Shown here: positions 1 through 8,290 of the stretch, in pieces
Numbering within the stretch: position 1 is the first letter of the stretch
Layout of the letters: the number at the start of each line of letters is the position of its first letter
Assembly (NCBI GenBank): GCA_019233755.1
Contig: JAFAMD010000016.1
Coordinates: 1 to 64,000 of the forward strand
Reading direction: 5' to 3'
DNA length: 64,000 nt
From: Acidobacteriaceae bacterium
Lineage (GTDB): Bacteria; Acidobacteriota; Terriglobia; Bryobacterales; Bryobacteraceae
Notes under the pieces: generated by a model
What the model saw: the letters and a program-made list of their open reading frames with translations, nothing else
The model's database searches: none
What the model was told of the DNA's origin: nothing
Position numbers and translations under genes: made by a program

Positions 1-179
1 GGTACTCGTTCATTGTTCCAAGCACACGCAGCCATGTTTTCTCGGATGGAGTAGTCACGATACCGTGGGCTGGACCGTAGCTCCGCACTGAATAAAACAT
101 AACTAACTTCTTCTGTCTTGTACAGATTATTGTTTAGCAGCCCCTAAGCGGCCCGGGAGCTTACGGCTATGCGCCGCTG
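1..179. other. upstream region of the truncated aminotransferase
   Basis: No gene is recognised here. From position 138 onward the plus-strand frame of the following aminotransferase is open and reads plausibly as family sequence (GPGAYGYAPL just before the GTG at 180). A TAG at 135-137 closes that frame, and nothing further upstream resembles the missing N-terminal part of the enzyme. The segment may be the far side of a rearrangement or insertion junction, but only 135 bases are visible. Confidence 0.4.
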
Positions 180-1100
180 GTGAAGGCAATTGCAGGCAAG
201 TATAGGGTGCCTGAGGAGTGTGTCGCAACTGCACAGGGCACGTCAATGGCAAATCATCTCGCCATGGCAGCCATTCTCAAATCCGGCGATAAGGTGCTGA
301 TAGAACGTCCCGGCTACCCGCTCCTCCGGGAAACCGCGGAATATCTCGGCGCCAGGGTCAAATCCTTTGAGCGTCCCGAGTCACGTGATTTCGCAATTGA
401 TTTGAGCATATTGAAACGCTCGATCACACCCAACACGCGACTCATCGTACTGACGAATCTGCACAACCCGAGCGGTGCGCTGACGCCCGATTCCGTTCTG
501 CGGCAAATAGGAGAGCTGGCGGCCTCGGCTGGCGCGCGCGTGCTCGTGGACGAAGCGTACCTGGATGTTCTGTTCGAAGACGCCCCCGAAACCAGCTTCA
601 AACTCGGCCCCCATTTCGTCGTTACAAACAGCCTCAGCAAGGTGTATGGCCTCAACGGACTGCGCTGCGGATGGATCCTTGCCGACCCGGAGCTGATTCG
701 CAAGATCTACCGATTGAACGATCTGTTCGGCGTGAATAACCCGTACGTGACAGATCAGATCAGTTGCCTAGCGCTGGCCCATCTGAAACATATAGCGCAA
801 TGGTCGCGCGACCTTCTCGACCGCAATCGCGCGCTGGCGCATGAATTTCTTGCCGCCACTCCGCAGCTTGACGGCCAGCCGTTGACGGCCGGCACGGTTC
901 TCTTTCCGCGCGTCAAACTGCCGGTAGCAGAGTTCTGCAGGTTCCTTCGCGAGCGGTATGACACCGTGGTCACACCCGGTCAATTCTTCGATGCGCCTGA
1001 ACGAATTCGCATCGGCCTCGGCGGGGAGACAGGCATCTTGTCGGAAGCCTTATCGCGCATTCACCAGGCTTTATCCGAAATGAGCGCGGCCGGCCGTTAG
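180..1100 (+). CDS. PLP-dependent class I/II aminotransferase, 5'-truncated
   Basis: Fold-type I aminotransferase, which would transfer an amino group through pyridoxal phosphate; the substrate cannot be told from sequence. Visible motifs are the NLHNPSG loop (residues about 93-99), DEAYLD (about 122-127), which contacts the cofactor, and SLSKVYGLNGLRCGW with the Schiff-base lysine (about residue 153). At 306 residues it is some 50-70 short of usual relatives. Family-like sequence continues 14 codons upstream of the GTG at 180 and then meets TAG at 135-137, so the N-terminal segment that helps form the substrate pocket is missing. The GTG start is simply the first available one. The stop overlaps the stop of the converging EVE gene (TTAG at 1097-1100). 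It is probably a decayed gene, although the catalytic core is intact. Confidence 0.75.
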   Translation: MKAIAGKYRVPEECVATAQGTSMANHLAMAAILKSGDKVLIERPGYPLLRETAEYLGARVKSFERPESRDFAIDLSILKRSITPNTRLIVLTNLHNPSGALTPDSVLRQIGELAASAGARVLVDEAYLDVLFEDAPETSFKLGPHFVVTNSLSKVYGLNGLRCGWILADPELIRKIYRLNDLFGVNNPYVTDQISCLALAHLKHIAQWSRDLLDRNRALAHEFLAATPQLDGQPLTAGTVLFPRVKLPVAEFCRFLRERYDTVVTPGQFFDAPERIRIGLGGETGILSEALSRIHQALSEMSAAGR

Positions 1101-1492
1101 TGGCCGCCTGTGACCCACTCGTACTGCTGTTTCGTCAACGGCACAACTGATAACCGGCCTTGCTTCACAAGCGGCGAATCCGCGAAGAGTTTGTGCTCCT
1201 TGATCTCGGCCAGCGTGCGCGGCTTCGCAAGGCGCTTCCCTGCTTTGATCCACACCTTTGGCACTTTCGGATCGGACACGTCGACGCGCGCCACCGTCGC
1301 TTCTCCGACGGCCTGGCGCTCGTCGCCCGTGTGATAGATGATGAGGTGCTCGCCCGGCTTCATCTCGCGCAGATTTTTCACCGCGGCTGGGTTCGTCACT
1401 CCATCCCACAGGGTCTCGCCCTCGCGTTCCAGATTGTCAAAGGAATACGCTTCCGGCTCAGTCTTAAGGAGGTAGGGCATGTGTTCGCTCAT
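1097..1492 (-). CDS. EVE domain-containing protein
   Basis: A 131-residue single-domain protein of the EVE family (PUA-like fold, related to thymocyte nuclear protein 1). Relatives bind modified bases or RNA, but the precise role in bacteria is not established. The typical opening MPYLLKTEPEAYSFDNLE, the W-DGV-N block and the GEHLIIYHTG segment are all visible. I place the start at the ATG at 1490-1492, preceded by GAGATAAG, rather than at an ORF extension whose extra 22 residues do not resemble the family. The ATG at 1478-1480 is an alternative. The gene converges on the aminotransferase, with stop codons sharing three bases. It is probably cytosolic. Confidence 0.85.
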   Translation of the reverse strand: MSEHMPYLLKTEPEAYSFDNLEREGETLWDGVTNPAAVKNLREMKPGEHLIIYHTGDERQAVGEATVARVDVSDPKVPKVWIKAGKRLAKPRTLAEIKEHKLFADSPLVKQGRLSVVPLTKQQYEWVTGGH

Positions 1493-1586
1493 CTTATCTC
1501 TAATCGGCCGGATATCGTTTACCAATAAAAAAAGGCCCGAGCCAAAGCCCGAGCCCAATCAACGTTTAGGTTAGGAAGAGTTGGAG

Positions 1587-2675
1587 TCAGCGATGACCGC
1601 CGCCACCCCCACCATGGAATCCGCCGCCTGCAAATCCGCCGCCGTGGAACCCTTCGCCACCGGCGAATCCGCCTGCCCGGCTCGCGGCGATGTGCGCACC
1701 GCTTGCGCTTCTAAAGCCGCTGCCAGCGAATGTACGCGCCAGTTGGGCACGCGCCACCTGGTTCGCGTGAACTGATCGCGTTGCGGTTCCCACTCCCGGT
1801 GCTCTGGGGTCTACCGGAACCATGCCGTGGTGACCGTGCCAGCCGTGCCCCGGTACAACGGATGCGTACCAGACCAGCGATGGTGAATAGAATCCCCAGC
1901 CGAACGGGCTATAGAATGCCCCATCAAACGGCAGCCAGGCCCAGCTATCGAAACCACCATCCCAGAACCAGCCAGGACCCCAACCGGCGCCCCAACCACC
2001 CCACAAGCCGTCGTAGTAGTTGTTCACATAGACGTTTTTTGCCGCCTGATAGCTGGCCTGGGCGTCGTATTCAGACCGCACATTGCTCCAGGCGTAGAGG
2101 TCGTCTTCCTTCTTGCTGTCGAACTTCTGCGCCTTCAGAACCGGGCCCAGCGCCGTTTCATGACCTTTGCCCAGCTCGACTTTCTTATCGCCGGACACGA
2201 CTTCCGCCTTGCCGTCGATCACGGCCGCCGTAGGCGCCTGATCAGCCGTGACCCTGTACAAACCCGTCTTCTCAGCCGTGATGGACCCACCGTCCACCAA
2301 AACGGCGATATGGTTGTCTTTGACGAGTTGATCCACTTCGAGCATCGCTTCGCCGTGAGTCAACTCTACTTGCGTATTAATAAGCGAAGGCGAAACCATG
2401 CGGATTTCGCTGTTGTCGCCAATGCGAAGAAAGACGCCCGGAGTGAGCAGAACTTCTGCCTTTCCGTCCGTCGTTGAGAGCGTGTCGTTCACGCTCATGA
2501 TGGGTTGCTGCTGATTGTTTGGAGCAAGAGGACGCCCGTCGAAAGTTGCGTTCCCTTCGATATAGTTGATTACTCCAGGCCTCGCGGAGATCGTGTTGGC
2601 CTGTGGCATTGCGTACATGGCCGTGACAAAGAGTCCTGCCAGAACCTTTGCCCCTACCCGCCATACACGGTTCAT
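1587..2675 (-). CDS. FecR-domain exported protein with Gly/Trp/His-rich tail
   Basis: A 362-residue protein with an N-terminal signal peptide or anchor (residues 1-27, hydrophobic core AKVLAGLFVTAMYAM). A FecR-like beta domain (about 30-175) follows, with repeated short strands such as GDNSEIRM and LTHGEAMLEVD. A low-complexity region then begins near residue 215, with closely spaced Trp, Gly, Tyr and Phe, and a Gly/His-rich end. It differs from classical FecR anti-sigma regulators in that no sigma factor or receptor lies next to it and the tail is unlike a TonB signalling domain. Exported FecR-domain proteins of this layout are common in Acidobacteriota; their function is unknown to me. It is transcribed alone, divergently from the symporter gene. 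Confidence 0.75.
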   Translation of the reverse strand: MNRVWRVGAKVLAGLFVTAMYAMPQANTISARPGVINYIEGNATFDGRPLAPNNQQQPIMSVNDTLSTTDGKAEVLLTPGVFLRIGDNSEIRMVSPSLINTQVELTHGEAMLEVDQLVKDNHIAVLVDGGSITAEKTGLYRVTADQAPTAAVIDGKAEVVSGDKKVELGKGHETALGPVLKAQKFDSKKEDDLYAWSNVRSEYDAQASYQAAKNVYVNNYYDGLWGGWGAGWGPGWFWDGGFDSWAWLPFDGAFYSPFGWGFYSPSLVWYASVVPGHGWHGHHGMVPVDPRAPGVGTATRSVHANQVARAQLARTFAGSGFRSASGAHIAASRAGGFAGGEGFHGGGFAGGGFHGGGGGGHR

Positions 2676-2848
2676 TTCTCTTCCAACTCCTTTGGCCGGC
2701 CCTTGCGAGCCGCTTCTATCTATCTCTACTTCTTGGTTATTCGATGCGCGGTTATGAGCTCAAGTTCCTGATGGCGGGAAGCTACGGCTGTCTGAGGCCC
2801 GGGGAGGCGCGGATTCTAATCTGTTCAGAGGATGCACGCGAAAATATT

Positions 2849-2875
2849 TAAACGTTTACCCTCCTGCGATACAAT
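2849..2875 (+). promoter_or_regulatory. putative promoter with LacI-type palindrome
   Basis: TAAACGTTTA at 2849-2858 is a perfect 10-bp palindrome of the LacI/GalR operator type. TACAAT at 2870-2875 is a good -10 element for the symporter/galK unit that starts at 2897. The palindrome lies where the -35 element should be, a position suited to repression by occlusion. A related AAACGTTTAC occurs at 8350-8359 upstream of nadA. No regulator gene of this family is in the window. Confidence 0.4.
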
Positions 2876-2896
2876 TACGCGGGACGGAATTGCTCC

Positions 2897-4549
2897 TTGA
2901 CACTTCGACCAATCGACTACGTCAGTCTAATCATCTACTTCGCCTTCGTTCTGGGAATCGGGTGGCTTGCAAAACGGAAGGTAGCAACGAGCGAAGACTT
3001 TCTGACCTCCCGGCATTCTGTTCCGGTCTGGATTACCAGTCTGGCCTTCATCGCGGCCAACCTGGGCGCGCAGGAAATGATCGGCATGTGCGCGTCCGGC
3101 GCCAAGTACGGCATCATGACTGCGCATTTCTATTGGCTGGGCGCAGTGCCCGCGATGGTGTTTGTGGGCGTATTTATGATGCCCTTCTACTACGGAAGCC
3201 GCGCGCGCAGCGTTCCTGAATACCTGAAGCTCCGGTTCGATGAAAAGACGCGCGGGCTGAATGCCATCACCTTCGCGGTGATGACGATTTTCTCTTCTGG
3301 CATCAGCATGTATGCCCTGGGCCTGCTGTTCGAACTCGTCCTCGGCTGGAGCTTCACTAATTCGATCCTTCTATCAGCAGCTATTGTTCTGATTTACACA
3401 CTGCTCGGAGGCCTCACGAGCGCGATCTACAACGAAGTGGTGCAGTTCTTCCTCATCGTGCTCGGCTTCGCGCCTCTGTCGTTCTTTGCCGTCCAGAAAG
3501 CCGGCGGCTGGAGCGGCATCAAGGCTCACCTGCAGCCGGTGATGACGCACTCCTGGAAATACGCCGCGCATGCCACCGAAAATCCCATGGGTGTTGAGAT
3601 ATTCAGCCTGGTTGCCGGACTGGGTTTTGTCTTGTCGTTCGGCTACTGGTGCACGAATTTTCTGGTTGTGCAGCGCGCCATGGCGGCGGATAGCATGGCG
3701 GGAGCTCGGCAGACGCCGCTATTTGCAGCATTTCCAAAAATCTTCATGCCCTTCGTCGTGATTCTCCCGGGCGTGGCGGCTGTCGCTCTAATGAGCCAGT
3801 CGAACGGCTACACGCTGCCGCTGCTCGCGGGCGGCGGCTATGACTACAACCAGGTGCTCACCACGCTGATGGCGAAGTTTTATCCGTCCGGTATGCTCGG
3901 AATCGGCCTGACCGCCCTCATGGCGTCGTTCATGTCCGGCATGGCGGGCAATGTCACGGCCTTCAACACGGTGTTCACCTATGACATCTACCAAAGCTAT
4001 ATAAGGAGGAGCGCACCGGACAGCCACTATCTTTGGGTGGGGCGCGTGACGACAGTTGCCGGCGTGGCGCTCTCCATCGGTACAGCGTTTCTTGCAACGA
4101 AATTCAACAATATGATGGATTTCCTGCAACTTGTCTTTGCCTTTGTGAACGCGCCGCTATTTGCAACCTTCCTGCTGGGTATGTTTTGGAAGCGGACTAC
4201 CGGACATGCTGCGTTCACCGGCCTGATCACCGGAACCATCGCCGCCGCAATGACGCACGGCATGACGGTTGCCGAGGGCAAGGGCGGGTGGATCACGAAT
4301 CTGCACACTTTTCCGTCCAGCATGGCTCAGAATTACTGGATCGCGATCATTTCGTGGTCCGCGTGCCTCATTGTCACGATCTTAATCAGCCTTTTCACCC
4401 AGCCAAAGCCGGGCAAAGAACTCCAAGGCCTGGTGTGGGGCTTCACCAAGATGCCAGAGGAGCACGGCGTGCCATGGTTTAAGCGGCCCGGCCCGCTTGC
4501 CGTTGTCGTGATGGCAGTGCTGATCGTCATGAACATCATCTACTGGTAG
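2897..4549 (+). CDS. sodium:solute symporter (SSS family)
   Basis: A 550-residue polytopic inner-membrane carrier of the SSS family, expected to drive substrate uptake with a Na+ gradient. About 13-14 hydrophobic segments can be counted, beginning with IDYVSLIIYFAFVLGIGWLA. The conserved early loop with ARSVPEYLKLRFDEKTRGL (about 100-120) is present. The next genes encode a small membrane protein and galactokinase, so a hexose such as galactose is the likely substrate (vSGLT-like), but this is inferred from neighbours only. The start is TTG at 2897, with GGGACGG about ten bases upstream; no better start precedes the first helix. Confidence 0.85.
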   Translation: MTLRPIDYVSLIIYFAFVLGIGWLAKRKVATSEDFLTSRHSVPVWITSLAFIAANLGAQEMIGMCASGAKYGIMTAHFYWLGAVPAMVFVGVFMMPFYYGSRARSVPEYLKLRFDEKTRGLNAITFAVMTIFSSGISMYALGLLFELVLGWSFTNSILLSAAIVLIYTLLGGLTSAIYNEVVQFFLIVLGFAPLSFFAVQKAGGWSGIKAHLQPVMTHSWKYAAHATENPMGVEIFSLVAGLGFVLSFGYWCTNFLVVQRAMAADSMAGARQTPLFAAFPKIFMPFVVILPGVAAVALMSQSNGYTLPLLAGGGYDYNQVLTTLMAKFYPSGMLGIGLTALMASFMSGMAGNVTAFNTVFTYDIYQSYIRRSAPDSHYLWVGRVTTVAGVALSIGTAFLATKFNNMMDFLQLVFAFVNAPLFATFLLGMFWKRTTGHAAFTGLITGTIAAAMTHGMTVAEGKGGWITNLHTFPSSMAQNYWIAIISWSACLIVTILISLFTQPKPGKELQGLVWGFTKMPEEHGVPWFKRPGPLAVVVMAVLIVMNIIYW

Positions 4550-4555
4550 GAAGCT

Positions 4556-4747
4556 ATGGACGACTTACGCCGGCCAACCGGTTTTCTCTTTGCACTCCTC
4601 GGCCTGATACTCCTTCTGTACGGGCTTATCAGTCCTTCAGTTCGGGCGCCGCTTGATGCTCAAATCAACGTGAATTTGTGGTGCGGCACGGTGCTGCTGA
4701 TTTTTGGGGGATGCTTACTTTGGCTATCATTCCGCGCGAAATCATAA
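4556..4747 (+). CDS. small two-helix membrane protein
   Basis: A 63-residue protein with two hydrophobic segments (about 10-27 and 41-58) separated by a short polar loop. It starts 6 bases after the symporter stop, and its 3' end overlaps galK by about 37 bases, so the three are very probably co-transcribed and translationally coupled. No family is recognised. It could be an accessory subunit of the symporter. Confidence 0.6.
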   Translation: MDDLRRPTGFLFALLGLILLLYGLISPSVRAPLDAQINVNLWCGTVLLIFGGCLLWLSFRAKS

Positions 4748-5889
4748 ATGCTTTCCGCGAACATTTCGGATCTCAAACGAAGCCGGAGCTGTACCGCGCA
4801 CCGGGCCGCGTAAACCTCATTGGTGAACATACCGACTACAATCTAGGATTCGTTTTCCCAATCGCTCTTGAAATGGCCTGCTATGTGGCGGCCGGCCCGG
4901 GCGGTGATGGAAAGCTGCGGGCGTACTCCCGCGACTTCGATGAGGAGTTCTCCATCGCGGTCGATGATCTGCCTGCGGCGAAAGCAGCCGGGAAGTGGAG
5001 CGACTACGTCCTCGGAGTGGCGCGCGAGCTGCTTGCGGCGGGAGTTCGAATCGAGGGCGGGAACCTTTATATCGCGAGCGACGTGCCGCTCGGTTCCGGC
5101 CTGAGTTCCTCCGCGGCTCTCGAGATCTCGACCGCTTACGCATTGCTCGGTCCTCGTCATATGGACCCCATCGACATTGCCCTGCTGGGCCAGCGCGCCG
5201 AGTCTCAGTTTGTCGGCATGCCGTGCGGAATCATGGACCAGTACGCTTCCGTGTTCGGCCAGGAGTGGGCCGCGATCCAGATCGATTGCCGCAGTCTGGA
5301 GCACGAGTACGTCCCCCTGCCGCACGATGTCCGCATCATCGCGGTGAACTCGATGGTGAAGCATGAGCTCGGCACCTCTGCGTATCGTGAGCGGGTCGCC
5401 GAATGCCAGCGGGCGGTAGCCGCGATCCACGAGATTACTCCGGATGTGGAGAGCCTGCGCGATGTTCCGGTCGCGTTGTTCGAGAGGATTCAGGACAGCG
5501 TGTCGCCCACGCCGCGGCGCCGCGCGCGCCACGTCGTCACCGAGAACCAGCGCGTGATCGACTTCGCCGCGGCTGCAAACGCGCACAACCTGGAAGTGAT
5601 GGGCCGTTTGTTCATTGCTTCCCACCGCAGCATGCAATACGACTACGAGATTAGCTGCGAAGAGATCGATTTTCTGGTCGATACCGCAATCAAGCTACCC
5701 GGTGTACACGGCGCGCGCATGACCGGCGGCGGTTTTGGCGGCTGCACGGTGAACCTTGTCGCGCCGAACGCGGTAGAGAATTTCCGCCGGCAACTCACCA
5801 AAGCCTATGAGGAGCGTTTCGGCAAGACACCGGTGTTTTATGACTGCAAGCCCGCAGACGGCGCAGGACGCGTCACAGACCCTGATTAA
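4711..5889 (+). CDS. galK: galactokinase
   Basis: ATP-dependent phosphorylation of galactose to galactose-1-phosphate, the entry step of the Leloir pathway, in the cytosol. This GHMP kinase shows the galactokinase signature GRVNLIGEHTDYN near the N-terminus, the ATP loop PLGSGLSSSAALE, and the C-terminal GHMP motif with TGGGFGGCTVNL. I place the start at ATG 4711 (392 residues), overlapping the preceding small membrane gene; a longer in-frame opening from 4678 adds residues unlike the family. The last 185 bases lie inside a 386-bp tandem duplication shared with the 3' end of moaA, and a second copy of the galK tail follows at 6091-6275. No galT or galE is nearby. Confidence 0.93.
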   Translation: MLTLAIIPREIINAFREHFGSQTKPELYRAPGRVNLIGEHTDYNLGFVFPIALEMACYVAAGPGGDGKLRAYSRDFDEEFSIAVDDLPAAKAAGKWSDYVLGVARELLAAGVRIEGGNLYIASDVPLGSGLSSSAALEISTAYALLGPRHMDPIDIALLGQRAESQFVGMPCGIMDQYASVFGQEWAAIQIDCRSLEHEYVPLPHDVRIIAVNSMVKHELGTSAYRERVAECQRAVAAIHEITPDVESLRDVPVALFERIQDSVSPTPRRRARHVVTENQRVIDFAAAANAHNLEVMGRLFIASHRSMQYDYEISCEEIDFLVDTAIKLPGVHGARMTGGGFGGCTVNLVAPNAVENFRRQLTKAYEERFGKTPVFYDCKPADGAGRVTDPD

Positions 5890-5911
5890 CCACCCTGATT
5901 AATCACCCGGA

Positions 5912-6090
5912 TTAACCACCGATGGAGTACATCGGCCGCTGGGGCGGCGCGAAGGAGGCGCGGTTGATTTCGTGTCCCACCCACTTCTGCCAGACGGTCG
6001 AACGAATTACTGCTTCCAACGCCTCGTCTGCACCTTTGTTCCGCAGCAGCGGCCGAATGTCCGTCTCTTCCCGGGCAAACAGGCAGTAAA
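5912..6090 (-). pseudogene. duplicated moaA 3' fragment
   Basis: The minus-strand frame encodes a copy of the last 56 or so residues of MoaA (REETDIRPLLRNKGADEAL to the terminal SIGG) with a few changes from the intact gene. It lacks the radical SAM core and the FeS cysteines apart from one near its N-terminal edge, so it cannot be functional alone. It arose through the 386-bp duplication. An open frame of 91 codons runs through it from 6187, but its upstream part is antisense galK sequence. Confidence 0.85.
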
Positions 6091-6275
6091 TACACGGCGC
6101 GCGCTTGACCGGCGGCGGTTTTGGCGGTTGCACGGTAAACCTTGTCGCGCCGAACGCGGTAGAGAATTTCCGCCGGCAACTCACCAAAGCCTATGAGGAG
6201 CGTTTCGGCAAGACACCGGTGTTTTATGACTGCAAGCCCGCAGACGGCGCAGGACGCGTCACAGACCCGGATTAA
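6091..6275 (+). pseudogene. duplicated galK 3' fragment
   Basis: A second copy of the galactokinase C-terminus, from the GGGFGGCTVNL motif to the terminal VTDPD and stop at 6273-6275. It differs from the intact gene at several silent and non-silent positions (for example ATG to TTG before ACCGGC). No start codon or ribosome site belongs to it. It is a by-product of the 386-bp tandem duplication. Confidence 0.85.
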
Positions 6276-6297
6276 CCACCCTGATTAATCACCCGGA

Positions 6298-7341
6298 TTA
6301 ACCACCGATCGAGTACATCGGCCGCTGGGGCGGCGCGAAGGAGGCGCGGTTGATTTCGTGTCCCACCCACTTCTGCCAGACGGTCGAACGAATTACTGCT
6401 TCCAAGGCCTCGTCTGCACCTTCCTTTCGCAGCAGCGGCCGAATGTCGGTCTCTTCCCGGGCAAACAGACAATAGCGCAGTTTTCCGTCCGCCGTGAGCC
6501 GCAGGCGATTGCAGTTGAGACAGAAAGGCCGGCTGACCGAGGCGATGAAACCGACGCGGTAGCCATCGGCGAACTCATATTCGGTTGCAGGCGCGCGCGG
6601 ATCGGCGTCGGCGACCGGCGCCAGCGGCCCGAATTCCTCAGTGAGCGCGGCAATCATGTCATCGGCGGTCAGCACACGATCGAGCGACCAGAGGTGCTGG
6701 CCATCGAGCGGCATAAACTCGATGAACCGCACTTCTATATCGCGTTCCTTTGCGAAACGAACCAGGGAGACGATATCGGGCTCGGTCAGTCCCTTGATTG
6801 CCACGGCATTGATCTTGATGACATCAAAGCCGATCCTCACGGCCGCGTCGATTCCCGCTAGAACCCGCAGCAGGTCATCACGTCGCGTGATACGGCGGAA
6901 GCGTTCCCGGTCGAGCGTGTCCAGATGGACGTTCAAACGCCGCAGACCCGCGTCGTAGAGCGCCTGAGCCGTTTCGGCCAGCAGGACTCCATTTGTGGTG
7001 ACCGCGAGGTCGCGAACACCGGGCAAAACGCTGAGGGCCGAGATCAGGTTCGGCAGTTTGGGCCGCAGCAGCGGTTCGCCGCCCGTAATGCGTATTTTGT
7101 CGATTCCGAGCGGGAGGGCCGTTTTTGCGAAACGAACTATCTCGGGGAAGGTGAGAAGAGAGGAAACCGGCGCGAACTCAGCACCGGTTTCAGGCATGCA
7201 ATAGAAGCAGCGAATGTTACAGCGATCGGTGACGCTGATGCGCAGATCGGAATGAATTCGCCCGAAGGTATCGAGCAGTAGTCCGGCGACCGGCGCGGGT
7301 GAGGCCGAAGCGGGGGCGGCGAGTTGGACAAGAGAACTCAC
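6298..7341 (-). CDS. moaA: GTP 3',8-cyclase
   Basis: A radical SAM enzyme that converts GTP to 3',8-cyclo-GTP, the first step of molybdenum cofactor synthesis. The N-terminal cluster motif CNIRCFYC (Cys 41, 45, 48), the GGEPLL SAM-binding loop, and the C-terminal cluster PFCLNCNRLRLTADGKLRYC are all present, and the protein ends in the required Gly-Gly. Its 347 residues are normal for the family. The 3' end lies in copy 2 of the 386-bp duplication. nadA lies 19 bases upstream on the same strand, so the two are probably one transcript. No other moa or moe gene is in the window. Confidence 0.95.
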   Translation of the reverse strand: MSSLVQLAAPASASPAPVAGLLLDTFGRIHSDLRISVTDRCNIRCFYCMPETGAEFAPVSSLLTFPEIVRFAKTALPLGIDKIRITGGEPLLRPKLPNLISALSVLPGVRDLAVTTNGVLLAETAQALYDAGLRRLNVHLDTLDRERFRRITRRDDLLRVLAGIDAAVRIGFDVIKINAVAIKGLTEPDIVSLVRFAKERDIEVRFIEFMPLDGQHLWSLDRVLTADDMIAALTEEFGPLAPVADADPRAPATEYEFADGYRVGFIASVSRPFCLNCNRLRLTADGKLRYCLFAREETDIRPLLRKEGADEALEAVIRSTVWQKWVGHEINRASFAPPQRPMYSIGG

Positions 7342-7360
7342 GCCAAAACTGCCAAACGAA

Positions 7361-8290
7361 CTATTTCACGGCGAGCATGCGCTCGATGGGCAGCCGCGCG
7401 CGCTCCATGAGCTCCGCCGGTAACTCAATGCGAGGATTGAGATTAATTAGTGCATCCCGCAGTTTTTCGAGCGTGTTCAACTTCATGTACGGGCACTCGC
7501 TGCAGTTGCAATTCTCGTTCGCGACAAAGTAGAACTTCTTGCCGGGCGCAAGTTTTTCAAGCGAGTAGCGGACTCCGCTCTCGGTCATGATGATGAACTC
7601 GTCCGCCTGCTGATGGGCGCACCAGTCGATGATGGCTGAAGTCGAGCCGATGAAGTCCGCCATGTGGAGGACCTCACGCGGGCACTCGGGATGGGCCGCG
7701 ACCAGTGCATTCGGATGCTCAGAGCGGGCCGCCGCGAGGCGCCGCCCGGGGAAGGTCGCATGTACGATGCAGGCACCCTGCCAGATCTTCATGTTCTTGC
7801 GGCCGGTCTGCTGCTGAACGTAGTTACCCAGATTGATATCGGGAAGGAACAGGATCGGCTTGTCGGCGGGAATGGAATTGACCACAGCGACAGCGTTACG
7901 TGACGTACAAATAAGGTCGCTCTCGGCTTTCACTTCAAGCGATGTATTGACGTACGAGACCACGACGTACTCCGGGTTGCGCCGCTTGAATGCACGGACG
8001 CCCTCGACCGGACAACTGTCGACCAGGCTGCAACCCGCATTCATATCCGGCAGCACCACTGTGCGGTGAGGGTTGAGAGCCTTGGCAGTCTCGGCCATAA
8101 ATCGGACACCGCAGAAGGCGATGACCTCCCCATCAAATTTCTGAGCAGCCCGCGCCAACTCCAAACTGTCACCGATGGAATCGGCGATTTCCTGGATCTC
8201 GGGGTCCTGGTAATGATGCGCAAGGAGAATAGCCTTACGCTGCTGTTTCAGCTCCAGGATCTCCTCGGTAAGTGTGAGGGTAGTCACCAT
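7361..8290 (-). CDS. nadA: quinolinate synthase
   Basis: Condenses iminoaspartate with dihydroxyacetone phosphate to give quinolinate in NAD synthesis, using a 4Fe-4S cluster. At 309 residues it has normal length. Cysteine-bearing family segments are visible in order: AFCGVRFMAETAK, CSLVDSCP, PECPREVLHM, and NCNCSECPYMK near the C-terminus; the opening ILAHHYQDPEIQEIAD is also diagnostic. The ATG at 8288-8290 follows an AT-rich stretch with TAAAAT. nadB and nadC are not nearby. It is probably co-transcribed with moaA downstream. Confidence 0.95.
   Translation of the reverse strand: MVTTLTLTEEILELKQQRKAILLAHHYQDPEIQEIADSIGDSLELARAAQKFDGEVIAFCGVRFMAETAKALNPHRTVVLPDMNAGCSLVDSCPVEGVRAFKRRNPEYVVVSYVNTSLEVKAESDLICTSRNAVAVVNSIPADKPILFLPDINLGNYVQQQTGRKNMKIWQGACIVHATFPGRRLAAARSEHPNALVAAHPECPREVLHMADFIGSTSAIIDWCAHQQADEFIIMTESGVRYSLEKLAPGKKFYFVANENCNCSECPYMKLNTLEKLRDALINLNPRIELPAELMERARLPIERMLAVK

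Larger units (their letters stand above)
5705..6476. repeat. 386-bp tandem duplication spanning galK and moaA 3' ends
   Basis: Copy 1 is 5705-6090 and copy 2 is 6091-6476, at a constant offset of 386. Each holds the end of galK on the plus strand, a spacer with three imperfect repeats of about 13 bases (GATTAAYCACC core), and the end of moaA on the minus strand. The copies differ by roughly ten to fifteen substitutions by eye, for example GATGGAGT versus GATCGAGT. Intact galK uses copy 1 and intact moaA uses copy 2, so the two inner fragments are surplus. The junction carries TACAC, also present at the start of copy 1, which suggests microhomology. Confidence 0.9.

Noticed and set aside
1525-1559. 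GC-rich repeat plus seven T (minus strand) after the FecR gene, looking like a terminator
   Set aside because: The two GGCTCGGGC copies are direct rather than inverted repeats, so no stable stem forms. It may still end transcription, but I cannot support a hairpin.
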